From contig JHWW01000005.1 of NCBI GenBank assembly GCA_000621985.1, forward strand, positions 156,594 to 220,593: DNA of 64,000 bases, given 5' to 3'. The DNA is from Lachnospiraceae bacterium V9D3004. GTDB lineage: Bacteria; Bacillota; Clostridia; Lachnospirales; Lachnospiraceae. The notes under the pieces are model-generated. The model saw only the letters and a program-made list of their open reading frames with translations, had not been told where the DNA came from and did no database searches. Each line of letters opens with the position of its first letter. Position 1 is the first letter of the stretch. Position numbers and translations under genes: made by a program. This document shows positions 48,301 through 56,248 of this stretch, in pieces.

Positions 48301-48513
48301 AAATCTGCCTGTATCATCTTCAAATTCCCTTGCTCCGTGAACGCACACATCTATGCAGCTTCCACAGGCAACGCATTTGCTTTCATCAACTTCTATACGG
48401 GCCTTTCCGTTCTCTTCCTTTGATATACAGGCTCCGATCGCACTGCATACTTTAATGCACTTATTACAGCCGATACAATTATCATTGGTATAGACTATGC
48501 TATGTTTTGTCAC
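45355..48513 (-). CDS. [FeFe]-hydrogenase-domain hybrid histidine kinase (putative H2/redox sensor)
   Basis: 1052 residues, GTG start with AAAGGGG upstream. Two [4Fe-4S] ferredoxin motifs (C13/16/19/23, C47/50/53/57), then a [FeFe]-hydrogenase H domain (about 80-320) with all four H-cluster ligands: C143 (QPCPA), C191 (SPCIAKK), C297 and C301 (NCENGC). The proton-relay Cys of catalytic enzymes is Pro142. A FeS domain follows (C402/405/410/427), then HisKA H461, HATPase (GTGLGMN), receiver D763 and Hpt H919 (KVHALKSS). No membrane helix, so it is cytoplasmic. Sensory-type hydrogenases linked to kinases are known; the full phosphorelay in one chain is notable. H2 as ligand is inferred. Confidence 0.92.
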   Translation of the reverse strand: MTKHSIVYTNDNCIGCNKCIKVCSAIGACISKEENGKARIEVDESKCVACGSCIDVCVHGAREFEDDTGRFFEDLNNGEQISVLLAPAFKANYPDEYERVLGGLKDMGVNRIISVSFGADICTWGYLNYISRYDFVGGISQPCPAVVSYIERFIPKLIPKLFPVQSPLMCAAIYARKVLGITDRFAFISPCIAKKIEIEDEHNAGLVQYNVTFEHLMRYVEENNIQGQSIHSEIEYGLGSFYPTPGGLAQNVRWFLGEEQFIRQIEGERHLYEWFRKNSDRIINDETPFLFIDALNCENGCICGTAVNQEKSLTDDALYELLRIREESKKSVSGDAWSTPDTPVERLKSLNEQFGELDLNDYLRGYTDRSSGCKYEIPTEDEYDDIFLSMNKTTVESRQIDCTCCGYDSCRQMAVAIYNGFNHKENCIHYEKAMVQELEIEKAVAEEATQAKSTFLANMSHEIRTPINAVLGMNEMILRECTDQNVIAYSQTIRSAGNTLLGIVNNILDFSKIEAGRIDIVPVEYDLSSVVNDLVNMIQIRADEKGLLLDLDINSDTPKCLYGDEIRVKQIITNLLTNAVKYTEKGTVTLRLDYDMDQYYPDIVILNVTVEDTGIGIRKEDMSKLFAEFERIEEQRNRYVEGTGLGMNITVKLLEMMGSSLEVHSEYGKGSSFGFSLRQRVVKMEPLGDYQKAYKELVRGRKQYKELFTAPDASVLVTDDNPMNLMVFKSLLTQTLISVDTADSGDEALTLSYDKKYDMIFFDHMMPGKDGIETLHELKAQTKNPNLDTPTICLTANAISGAREQYITEGFDDYLTKPIDSKKLEEMLIKYLTKEKVVLSVVDEDADDPRDGMNDIPENLRVLEGNESIDISAGIGNSGSVAAYMNVLQILYDTLDAKLSEIEEHYSSKEIKDYTIKVHALKSSLKIVGAAKLGEHAQLLENAGKSDDIEYIDANNDLFISECRALKEILDTVFKTEDDSSDKPLADEAVMKLFYSELGAAAEDMDCDVIDELFEKIGGYRLSDEDDKTVKQLKEYADIFDYISITDYLEKQ

Positions 48514-48551
48514 GTATTATTATTACCCCTTTCTACTCCCTTACGCCATTA

Positions 48552-49310
48552 TCATCTGTTACGGAAAAACTCCGACAGCCATTTTTTGAGCTTATCTGCT
48601 CCCGTAGACTTAAGAATATATCCGTCCGGTTTAAGCAACATAACCTTCTCTATCTCCTCCTTGGTATTGACACCCGTGAGGAATACAACAGGTATACCGG
48701 CGGTTTCTTTCTCGCTTCGTAACATCTCAAGGACTTGCGGACCGTCAATGACCGGCATCTCGTAATCAAGAAGTATAAGATCAACACTGTTCTTTGCAAG
48801 ATAACTCACTGCCTGCATTCCCGATGTAACAACCATTGTCTTATAATCATCTTTTATCCAGCTTCTGACCATCTTGGCAAATACCGGATCATCATCAACA
48901 AGAAGAATGCTTCTCTTCTCAACCGACTTGCGGTTATCCATTGCATATATAAACTCGACCAGATGTTCAAGATCTACAGGTCTCTTAAAGAATTCGGTCA
49001 CGGGGACAAAAGGCATAGTTGCCTTAAGCGCCGAATAATCTTCTATTCCGCTTATAATATATATCTCTTTCTTCTTTGTTGTGGCTATTTCGGTAGCAGA
49101 AACAACAACGCTTTTTATTTTGCTCAGTTCTTCCATACCGTCAAAACTGATTATGAACGCATCGGGTTCATATCTCTCAAGCTCCTTTTTAGGTGTGTCT
49201 TCTCCTACATATTCAACTCTGATCTTTTCAGGCTTCGCATCTCTCAATTTGTTGATGATACCTCTGACCACCATACCTTCTGCTTCACTGATTACTAATA
49301 CTGTCTTCAT
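48552..49310 (-). CDS. Double-receiver protein without output domain
   Basis: 252 residues: an N-terminal receiver-like domain without phospho-acceptor Asp (about 1-120, ending FKRPVDLEHL) and an intact C-terminal receiver (about 132-252; DDD at 139-141, D182 in LILLDYEMP, T212, K234). No DNA-binding or enzymatic output. As first gene of the kinase operon (38 nt before the hydrogenase-kinase) it may be the shared phosphate sink or protein-interaction output. AAGGAGG precedes the ATG. Confidence 0.88.
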   Translation of the reverse strand: MKTVLVISEAEGMVVRGIINKLRDAKPEKIRVEYVGEDTPKKELERYEPDAFIISFDGMEELSKIKSVVVSATEIATTKKKEIYIISGIEDYSALKATMPFVPVTEFFKRPVDLEHLVEFIYAMDNRKSVEKRSILLVDDDPVFAKMVRSWIKDDYKTMVVTSGMQAVSYLAKNSVDLILLDYEMPVIDGPQVLEMLRSEKETAGIPVVFLTGVNTKEEIEKVMLLKPDGYILKSTGADKLKKWLSEFFRNR

Positions 49311-49350
49311 GAAAATCCTCCTTAGCCACCAATATTCTGTCTTTATATAT

Positions 49351-49362
49351 ATGGTTAACCAT
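49351..49362. promoter_or_regulatory. Palindrome upstream of the sensor-kinase operon
   Basis: Perfect 12-bp palindrome ATGGTTAACCAT about 40-50 nt upstream of the first start codon (49310), within A+T-rich DNA. Could be an operator; no clear sigma-A pair was found beside it. Confidence 0.35.
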
Positions 49363-49467
49363 TATTGATCATAATTCTGCAACATACAGATAGATAATAA
49401 TATTTTAACAAAAAAATAATAAGATTTCAACAGATGTTTTCACAACTTTGTAAGCAAAACTATATAA

Positions 49468-49497
49468 GCGGGCCTAAAGATCACGCTTTATGCCCGC
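49468..49497 (-). terminator. Weak terminator at the end of the Y-family polymerase gene
   Basis: GCGGGC/GCCCGC stem with a further AAAG-type extension overlaps the stop codon at 49481; on the minus strand the following bases are TTATATAGTTTT, a poor U tract. Confidence 0.45.
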
Positions 49498-50932
49498 CTA
49501 TCTGTGCATTTCTTTCCATTGCTGTTGCGCCCTCTTCAAGATTCATTCCTTTTAAAAGGGCATTTTTGCCGTATTTCTTGTGAATTCCAAGTATTGCCTC
49601 CTGAATATTCCGCTCCTTTTTTAGCTCCTCTTCTTCTTTCTTACGTTTTGCTTCGAGAGCCTCATAATCGGTAAACAGATCCATCTGTTCGAAAAATACC
49701 GTATCATTCACTTCATCTTCACTTATCACATTGCCCGCTGCTATCGTTATCCTTCGTGCATACAGATCGGGATTGATTATTTTGTCATACAGATCCAACA
49801 CAGCTTTGGTAATGATCTTCGTGGACGAGGAATAACGTTCAAGATTCGCGGTTCCGTGAGCATGTTTCGGTATTTTTCTTCCGTAGTGATCCGTTGTCAC
49901 CGGCCCGTTATATTTTTTACTTATATCAGGATCCGTAAGATTCACCACATCGTATCCGATCGTAAGAATGAGCTGATCGGTCACAAGCCTCTTATCAACA
50001 AGATCAAGTACGAGAAGATCGACCATCTCATGTACTATGAGCCTTGTCTCATCATGATCATAAGGTCTGGAAAGGACCTGTCCGCTGCTTATGCTGTGAT
50101 TTGAAGGCTTATATGCCTTGATTGCTGCGATGGTGCACGGTTCGTAACCCCATGCATGATCGATAAGAAGCTCTGCATTTACACCGAAAAGCCTGTATAA
50201 AAGCGCTTCGTTATAGAATCCGCCATCACTCTTTACGGAACACCTTGCGATATCACCCATTGTATATATACCGACACTCTCCAGTTTTTTTGCGGTTCCT
50301 CTTCCCACGCGCCAAAAGTCCGTGATGGGTCTGTGATTCCATAATTCACGTTTATATGACATCTCATCGAGTTCCGCGATCCTCATTCCGTCGGCATCCG
50401 GCGGCATCTTCTTAGCCATTATATCCATAGCCACCTTACACAGATACAGATTGGTTCCGATACCTACCGTGGCAGTTATCCCTGTCTCATTATATACTTC
50501 CTTAACAAGCTTTGTGGCAAGTTCCCTCGGTGACATATTATACATGGAATAATACGGATCCACATCGATAAATACTTCATCGATCGAATATACATGTATA
50601 TCTTCCGGTGCGATATATCTAAGGTATATACTGTATATCTTCGTACTTACCTCCATATATTTTGCCATTCTCGGAGGTGCTACGATATAGCTTACCTCTT
50701 TGTCTTTCGTACCTCTGCAGGCATTGACTTCTTTTATCTTCTGAACAACCTCAAAAAGCCTTGCACGCCCCGGTATCCCATATTGCTTAAGGGAAGGCGA
50801 GACTGCAAGGCATATTGTTTTCTCTGTTCTTGATGCATCGGCTACCACAAGATTGGTAGTAAGAGGATCAAGTCCCCTCTCCATACACTCAACCGATGCG
50901 TAAAATGACTTAAGATCGATCGCGATATACAT
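49481..50932 (-). CDS. Y-family DNA polymerase (DinB/UmuC/UvrX type)
   Basis: 483 residues with the Y-family catalytic motifs AIDLKSFYASVEC and VYSIDEVFIDV, the GIGTNLYLCKVA segment and a C-terminal little-finger region. Length and the DLKSFYASVEC variant fit the UmuC/UvrX-like group found in Firmicutes rather than DinB proper. Role: DNA damage-tolerant synthesis. It begins 2 nt after the DegV gene; no LexA box was identified upstream. Confidence 0.9.
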   Translation of the reverse strand: MYIAIDLKSFYASVECMERGLDPLTTNLVVADASRTEKTICLAVSPSLKQYGIPGRARLFEVVQKIKEVNACRGTKDKEVSYIVAPPRMAKYMEVSTKIYSIYLRYIAPEDIHVYSIDEVFIDVDPYYSMYNMSPRELATKLVKEVYNETGITATVGIGTNLYLCKVAMDIMAKKMPPDADGMRIAELDEMSYKRELWNHRPITDFWRVGRGTAKKLESVGIYTMGDIARCSVKSDGGFYNEALLYRLFGVNAELLIDHAWGYEPCTIAAIKAYKPSNHSISSGQVLSRPYDHDETRLIVHEMVDLLVLDLVDKRLVTDQLILTIGYDVVNLTDPDISKKYNGPVTTDHYGRKIPKHAHGTANLERYSSSTKIITKAVLDLYDKIINPDLYARRITIAAGNVISEDEVNDTVFFEQMDLFTDYEALEAKRKKEEEELKKERNIQEAILGIHKKYGKNALLKGMNLEEGATAMERNAQIGGHKA

Positions 50933-50934
50933 AT

Positions 50935-51807
50935 CTATACATTCTTCCTCGTATATGCTAACGCCAGTGCTCCCGGACCTATATGACAGGACACACTTAA
51001 CGACAGACTGTTGATAATGATATCACCTGCATCCGGAAATGCTTCGTATACTTCTTTCCTGAATTCTTCTGCTGCCTCTTTATTATCAGAATGTGCTATC
51101 TGTAATATTATATTATTATTCTCAAGATCTTCCGGGAATCTCTTTTTTATATCATCCATTATTCCCTCGATCATTGTCTTCTTCGCGATCTTAACCGATC
51201 TTGCTTTTGAAAATGCGTCCAGCTTTCCACCATTGATCTGCAATACCGGTTTGATACCAAGAATAGTTGCAAGTGCTGCTCCGGCCGGTGTAACTCTTCC
51301 GCCTTTTTTGAGATATTTTAACGTATCCACCATAATAAGAATAGAGGAATCCATCTTGGTCTCTTCCAAGAATTCCTTGATCTCTTCAGCTGACTTACCC
51401 TGACCTGCAAGTGCTATGGCATCAAGGACCGACTGTCTCTGAGTTACCGATATTCTCTGGTTATTCACTACCTGCACTTTACCGTCATAGTCCTCTGCAA
51501 GCATAATTGCAGTTTCGCATTCACCGCTAAGTCCGCTTGACATTGGTATATGAACTATGGAATCATATCCGTTATCTAATATCTTATCCCACAATTCCAT
51601 TACCGAACCGGCCGTCGGCTGACTCGTACTCACTTCCGAATTGTCTTCAAGCTTAGCATAGAATTCCTCTTGAGTAAGTGAGATATCTTCGAAGAATTCA
51701 TGTCCGTCTATCAAAAAAGGCATTGGCAGAACATATACTCCGAGCTCTTTCCCCTGTGACTGTGTTATTCCGCTGTTACTGTCCGTTACAATAGCGACTC
51801 CTGCCAT
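50935..51807 (-). CDS. DegV-family fatty-acid-binding protein
   Basis: 290 residues with complete DegV motifs: VTDSNSGI at the N-terminus, the TSQPTAGS loop, MSSGLSGECETA, and DTLKYLKKGGRVTP, and near the C-terminus HIGPGALALAY. DegV/FakB proteins bind a fatty acid and, with FakA, feed exogenous fatty acids into phospholipid. FakA is not in the window. Its intact motifs provide a useful internal reference for the divergent DegV domain in the hybrid kinase at 39782-43249. GGAGG precedes the ATG. Confidence 0.93.
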   Translation of the reverse strand: MAGVAIVTDSNSGITQSQGKELGVYVLPMPFLIDGHEFFEDISLTQEEFYAKLEDNSEVSTSQPTAGSVMELWDKILDNGYDSIVHIPMSSGLSGECETAIMLAEDYDGKVQVVNNQRISVTQRQSVLDAIALAGQGKSAEEIKEFLEETKMDSSILIMVDTLKYLKKGGRVTPAGAALATILGIKPVLQINGGKLDAFSKARSVKIAKKTMIEGIMDDIKKRFPEDLENNNIILQIAHSDNKEAAEEFRKEVYEAFPDAGDIIINSLSLSVSCHIGPGALALAYTRKNV

Positions 51808-51873
51808 CTTCTCTATTCCTCCACATTTTTAATATATACCACTACCTCGCACGTCATAACTTAACTAACTGAT

Positions 51874-51932
51874 ATAATACCATCAAAAATGTGGTTTGCC
51901 AATGTATTCTTAATGTCTACAAAATGTGGTTT
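51874..51932 (-). promoter_or_regulatory. DegV promoter with direct repeats
   Basis: Minus-strand -35 TTGGCA (51897-51902), 17-bp spacer, -10 TATTAT (51874-51879). A 12-bp direct repeat (plus strand AAAATGTGGTTT) occurs at 51886-51897, inside the spacer, and again at 51921-51932, 35 bp apart. This arrangement suggests a regulator binding over the promoter. Confidence 0.55.
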
Positions 51933-51988
51933 TTATTACTACATTAGGGGTTTTTGCATACTAGCTGTTCAGCACCCCATAAACAATG

Positions 51989-53575
51989 TCAGGCATTCCC
52001 GAATTCGCTGAGTTTTAATCCGGGGTTACGGTCAAGCACCGTATTGACACTCCATGGATGCGTGAACAGAAGAAGCGGTCTTCCCTTAAGATCCTGAATC
52101 CTCTTTGTATCGGTCGTTACGGACAGAGCCGACACATTGATGTCATCATTTTCTATCCAGCGTATATGTTCGTATGGAAGCTGTTCCATCTTGATCTCAA
52201 CCCTGTACTCATTCTCAAGACGATACTTGAGCACATCGAATTGAAGTACGCCTACGACACCGGCGATTATCTCTTCCATTCCCGAATTGATCTCCTGGAA
52301 TATCTGTACTGCGCCTTCAAGCGCGATCTGCTCGATACCCTTGATGAACTGCTTTCGTTTCATGGTATCGACCTGTCTGATCCTCGCAAAATGCTCCGGT
52401 GCAAATGTAGGGATTCCCTCGTATGAAAATTGCTTCTTCGGGGTGCATATGGTATCACCTATTGCGAATATTCCGGGATCGAATACTCCGATTATATCTC
52501 CCGCATAAGCCTCTTCCACATGCTTTCTCTCCTGTGCCATCATCTGCTGCGGCTGTGTAAGCTTAAGCTTTCGGCCTCCTTGTACGTGATACACCTCGTC
52601 GGAAGCATTGAACTGTCCGGAGCATATTCTCATGAAAGCGATCCTGTCTCTGTGAGCCTTATTCATATTGGCCTGAATCTTGAAGACAAATGCCGAGAAA
52701 TCCTCTTTTACAGGATCTATGATACCTATATCGCTCTTTCTCGGAAGCGGCGTAGTGGTCATATCAAGGAAATGCTGCAAAAATGTTTCCACTCCGAAAT
52801 TGGTCAGTGCCGATCCGAAAAATACCGGTGACAGCTCACCGCTTTGTATCCTGTCAAGATCATATTCATCACTGGCTCCGTCAAGAAGCTCGATATCTTC
52901 GATCAGTTTTTCATGCAATTCGGGAGTAAGAAGCTCATCAAGTCCGTCATCACCGACTTTTGCCTCAACAGCCTCGGTTTTATGTCCGTTATCACCCTGA
53001 AGGAATCTTGATATGATACCGGTCTGTCTGTCGTACACTCCCTTGAAACTCTTACCTGAACCTATTGGCCAGTTCACAGGACATGTCCTCATTCCGAGAA
53101 CCGTCTCGATCTCATCAATAAGATCGAACGGGTCATTAGCCTCTCTGTCCATTTTATTAATGAATGTAAATATCGGAATATGTCTCATAACACAAACTTT
53201 GAAAAGCTTAATGGTCTGTGCCTCGACACCTTTTGAACCATCTATGACCATGACTGCGGAATCTGCTGCCATAAGTGTACGGTAAGTATCCTCCGAGAAA
53301 TCCTGATGTCCCGGTGTATCAAGAATATTGATACATTTACCGCCGTATTCGAACTGCATGACTGACGACGTGACCGAGATTCCTCTCTCCTTTTCTATCT
53401 CCATCCAGTCAGACACCGCATGCTTTGCAGCCTTGCGCCCTTTTACACTTCCTGCAAGATTGATCGCACCTCCGTACAATAAGAACTTCTCGGTCAGTGT
53501 TGTCTTACCGGCATCCGGATGTGATATTATCGCAAATGTTCTCCTTCTGTTGATCTCTTCTCTAATATTACTCAT
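51989..53575 (-). CDS. prfC: Peptide chain release factor 3
   Basis: About 528 residues from ATG 53575 (GAGG upstream); the longer ORF from 53632 overlaps miaB. Translational GTPase with G1 SHPDAGKTTL, G3 DTPGHQDF, G4 NKMD, and the RF3 C-terminal domain. RF3 recycles RF1/RF2 after stop-codon reading. Located 40 nt after miaB, both translation-related. Confidence 0.95.
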   Translation of the reverse strand: MSNIREEINRRRTFAIISHPDAGKTTLTEKFLLYGGAINLAGSVKGRKAAKHAVSDWMEIEKERGISVTSSVMQFEYGGKCINILDTPGHQDFSEDTYRTLMAADSAVMVIDGSKGVEAQTIKLFKVCVMRHIPIFTFINKMDREANDPFDLIDEIETVLGMRTCPVNWPIGSGKSFKGVYDRQTGIISRFLQGDNGHKTEAVEAKVGDDGLDELLTPELHEKLIEDIELLDGASDEYDLDRIQSGELSPVFFGSALTNFGVETFLQHFLDMTTTPLPRKSDIGIIDPVKEDFSAFVFKIQANMNKAHRDRIAFMRICSGQFNASDEVYHVQGGRKLKLTQPQQMMAQERKHVEEAYAGDIIGVFDPGIFAIGDTICTPKKQFSYEGIPTFAPEHFARIRQVDTMKRKQFIKGIEQIALEGAVQIFQEINSGMEEIIAGVVGVLQFDVLKYRLENEYRVEIKMEQLPYEHIRWIENDDINVSALSVTTDTKRIQDLKGRPLLLFTHPWSVNTVLDRNPGLKLSEFGNA

Positions 53576-53615
53576 TGAAATATATCCTCTTTTCTTCTCT
53601 TTATTGTCGCATATA

Positions 53616-55031
53616 TCAACTATCCACGGCACTTCCTATATAATAGAACCCCTTGCACTCATCAAGCCTTACATCTACGATCTTACCGATCAAAGATGCA
53701 TCCCCCTTAAAATGAACAACCGTATTATTCTCAAGTCTTCCCGTCACCATCGACTTATCCTGCCTGTTTATATCTTCCACGAGAACACCGGCTGTTTTGC
53801 CTTCAAACCTTGCGGTTCTTGCCGTCGCAGTCTCCTGAACAACTTCAAGCAGCCTGTTGAATCTCCTCGTCATGTCTTCCTCTGATACCTGATTCTCCAT
53901 TGCCGCAGCAGGCGTTCCGGTCCTTTTTGAATACTGGAAAGTAAATGCACTGTCAAAGCCCGCTTTTCTCACAACGTCAAGCGTCTCCTCAAGATCGTCA
54001 TCATCTTCTCCCGGAAAACCGACAATAATATCGGTAGTAATGGAAATGTCCGGCATTGCCGCTTTTAATTTATCCACAAGCTCAAGATACTGTTCTTTGG
54101 TATAATGTCTGTTCATCGCTTTTAATATTCTGCTGCTTCCCGATTGAAGGGGAAGATGAATATGCTTACATATCCTGTCTGACTCTGCCATAACCTTTAT
54201 CAGTTCATCGGACAAGTCCTTTGGATGAGACGTCATGAACCTTATTCTCTCAAGTCCCGGGATATCTTCCATCATTTTCAGAAGCCCTGCAAATGTAACA
54301 TCCCTTTCAAGGTTCTTTCCGTAAGAATTGACATTCTGACCGAGAAGCATGACTTCTTTGGCTCCGTCCTCCACATACTGCTTTACTTCCTTTACTATGT
54401 CCTCAGGTTCCCTGCTTCTTTCTCTTCCTCGCACATACGGCACGATACAATAGCTGCAAAAATTATTGCAGCCGTACATTATATTAACTCCGGCTTTGAA
54501 GCTGAATTTGCGGTCTGCAGGCACATCCTCTACTATATCCTTTGCCTCTTTCCATATATCGATTATCTGGCTTCCGCTTGTAAGTCTTCGATAAAGCAGC
54601 TCAGCCATCTTATATATATTATGTGTTCCGAATACTATGTCCACATACCCGTATGACTTGCGGATCTTTTCTATTACATGGGGCTCCTGCATCATACAGC
54701 CGCAAAGAGCGATTATCATCCTGTCATTTCTCTTTTTCTTCAGCGCCTTGATCTGTCCAAGTCTTCCGTATACCCTCTCATTGGCATTCTCCCTGACAGT
54801 GCATGTGTTATACAATACAAAATCAGCATCTTCGGTGTCCGTGGGCACGAATCCCATTCTCTCAAGAGATGCCCTGATCTTTTCCGAATCGTGAAAATTC
54901 ATCTGGCACCCGAATGTAAATATTCCGCAGGTAAGCTTTCGACCGTATTCCTTTTCAAGTCCTTCAACGATCTCTCTGCATTTTTCTATATAATATAACT
55001 GTCTTTCAGTCTCATTAACGGGAATGTCCAT
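53616..55031 (-). CDS. miaB: tRNA-2-methylthio-N6-dimethylallyladenosine synthase
   Basis: 471 residues: N-terminal MTTase domain with three cluster cysteines (FGCQMN, NTCTVRE, CGCMMQ), radical SAM CxxxCxxC (GCNNFCSYCIVPY), and a C-terminal TRAM domain. Modifies A37 of tRNAs reading UNN codons. ATG 55031 with AAGGAG 9 nt upstream is chosen over 55067. Confidence 0.95.
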   Translation of the reverse strand: MDIPVNETERQLYYIEKCREIVEGLEKEYGRKLTCGIFTFGCQMNFHDSEKIRASLERMGFVPTDTEDADFVLYNTCTVRENANERVYGRLGQIKALKKKRNDRMIIALCGCMMQEPHVIEKIRKSYGYVDIVFGTHNIYKMAELLYRRLTSGSQIIDIWKEAKDIVEDVPADRKFSFKAGVNIMYGCNNFCSYCIVPYVRGRERSREPEDIVKEVKQYVEDGAKEVMLLGQNVNSYGKNLERDVTFAGLLKMMEDIPGLERIRFMTSHPKDLSDELIKVMAESDRICKHIHLPLQSGSSRILKAMNRHYTKEQYLELVDKLKAAMPDISITTDIIVGFPGEDDDDLEETLDVVRKAGFDSAFTFQYSKRTGTPAAAMENQVSEEDMTRRFNRLLEVVQETATARTARFEGKTAGVLVEDINRQDKSMVTGRLENNTVVHFKGDASLIGKIVDVRLDECKGFYYIGSAVDS

Positions 55032-55082
55032 ATCCACAAACTCCTTTTTGTCATACATTATATCCAAACTGTGCCGTATTGT

Positions 55083-55112
55083 ATTCTATTCCATGAATAC
55101 CTTAATTGTCAA
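55083..55112 (-). promoter_or_regulatory. miaB promoter
   Basis: Minus-strand -35 TTGACA (55107-55112), 18-bp spacer, -10 TAGAAT (55083-55088), about 50 nt before the start. Confidence 0.7.
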
Positions 55113-55128
55113 CCGGACGAAAAAAAAG

Positions 55129-55158
55129 TAGACAAAACGTAATTTTATGAATTATACT
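55129..55158 (+). promoter_or_regulatory. Promoter of the CaCA exchanger gene
   Basis: Plus-strand -35 TAGACA (55129-55134), 18-bp spacer, -10 TATACT (55153-55158), divergent from the miaB promoter. Confidence 0.65.
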
Positions 55159-55210
55159 GATTTAATGTACAAATAATTTTCAGAATATTTATTTTCGGAG
55201 GAAGATGATC

Positions 55211-56209
55211 ATGGATACAATATTAAATATGTCACCGGTCATACCATATATCGTTCTTGTTGCCGGCTTCATACTGCTGATAAAAGGAGCTGATTTCTTC
55301 GTTGACGGATGCTCCGCTATCGCAACGATCTTCAGGATCCCGCCGGTTATCATCGGTCTTACCATAGTATCAATGGGAACGAGTGCACCTGAAGCGGCTG
55401 TCAGTATCACTTCCTCCGTAAAAGGAGCCAACGCCATGGCGGTAAGCAATGTTATAGGTTCAAACATGTTCAATCTGCTCATGGTCATAGGAATATGCTC
55501 ACTCATCAAACCCACAAAAGTTGCCGCCAATATCATTGCAAGAGATTATCCCATATGTATAGTCATTACCATTCTTATGCTTTTTATGGGTATCAATTTC
55601 TTCACTGACGGTCTTAACGCCTGCCCGGTAGGCAGAGTTGACGGACTTATACTGTTAGTAATATTCGTATCATATATATTATTGCTTGTTAAGGATGCGA
55701 TCAAAAACCGCACAAATACTTCTTCGGAAGAAACATCCGGGAAGAATATATCAATACCGAAAAATATCATATTCATCATATGCGGCGCTGCAGGGATCGC
55801 AGTAGGAGGCGACTTCGTGGTTGATTCCGCATCCGCCATCGCAACTTCATTCAACATATCCGATACTCTTATCGGCCTTACGATAGTTGCTCTCGGAACA
55901 TCCCTTCCGGAACTTGTAACTTCGATAGTTGCTTCATCAAAAGGACAGAATGACCTCGCAGTCGGCAATGTTGTCGGATCCAACATATTCAATATTCTCT
56001 TCGTTCTCGGAAGTGCTGCCGCAATAAGTCCCGTAGATCTCGGTGGAATTGCCAACCCTATGTTTACAGTCTATGACATGATCATACTTATGATCGTCAC
56101 AATAATCGTATATTTTTTCATACTGTTCAAAAAAGATGTAAGCAGATTGGAAGGTTTTCTTATGGTTTCAATGTATGCCGGTTACATGGTATACATTATT
56201 ATAAGATAA
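55211..56209 (+). CDS. CaCA-family cation (Na+/Ca2+ type) antiporter
   Basis: 332 residues with ten helices in two homologous halves, each carrying the CaCA alpha-repeat: SMGTSAPEAAVSI ... VSNVIGSNMFN and ALGTSLPELVTSI ... VGNVVGSNIFN. The acidic residues in GTSxPE bind the cation. ATG 55211 has GGAGGA 8 nt upstream; the ATG at 55205 is too close to it. Confidence 0.93.
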   Translation: MDTILNMSPVIPYIVLVAGFILLIKGADFFVDGCSAIATIFRIPPVIIGLTIVSMGTSAPEAAVSITSSVKGANAMAVSNVIGSNMFNLLMVIGICSLIKPTKVAANIIARDYPICIVITILMLFMGINFFTDGLNACPVGRVDGLILLVIFVSYILLLVKDAIKNRTNTSSEETSGKNISIPKNIIFIICGAAGIAVGGDFVVDSASAIATSFNISDTLIGLTIVALGTSLPELVTSIVASSKGQNDLAVGNVVGSNIFNILFVLGSAAAISPVDLGGIANPMFTVYDMIILMIVTIIVYFFILFKKDVSRLEGFLMVSMYAGYMVYIIIR

Positions 56210-56248
56210 CCTCTTATATAATAATATCACCCCGGGGAGAATACTCAG

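Noticed and set aside
45355..48513. Catalytic H2-evolving hydrogenase
   Set aside because: The proton-relay Cys is Pro and the domain is fused to a kinase relay; a sensory role fits better.
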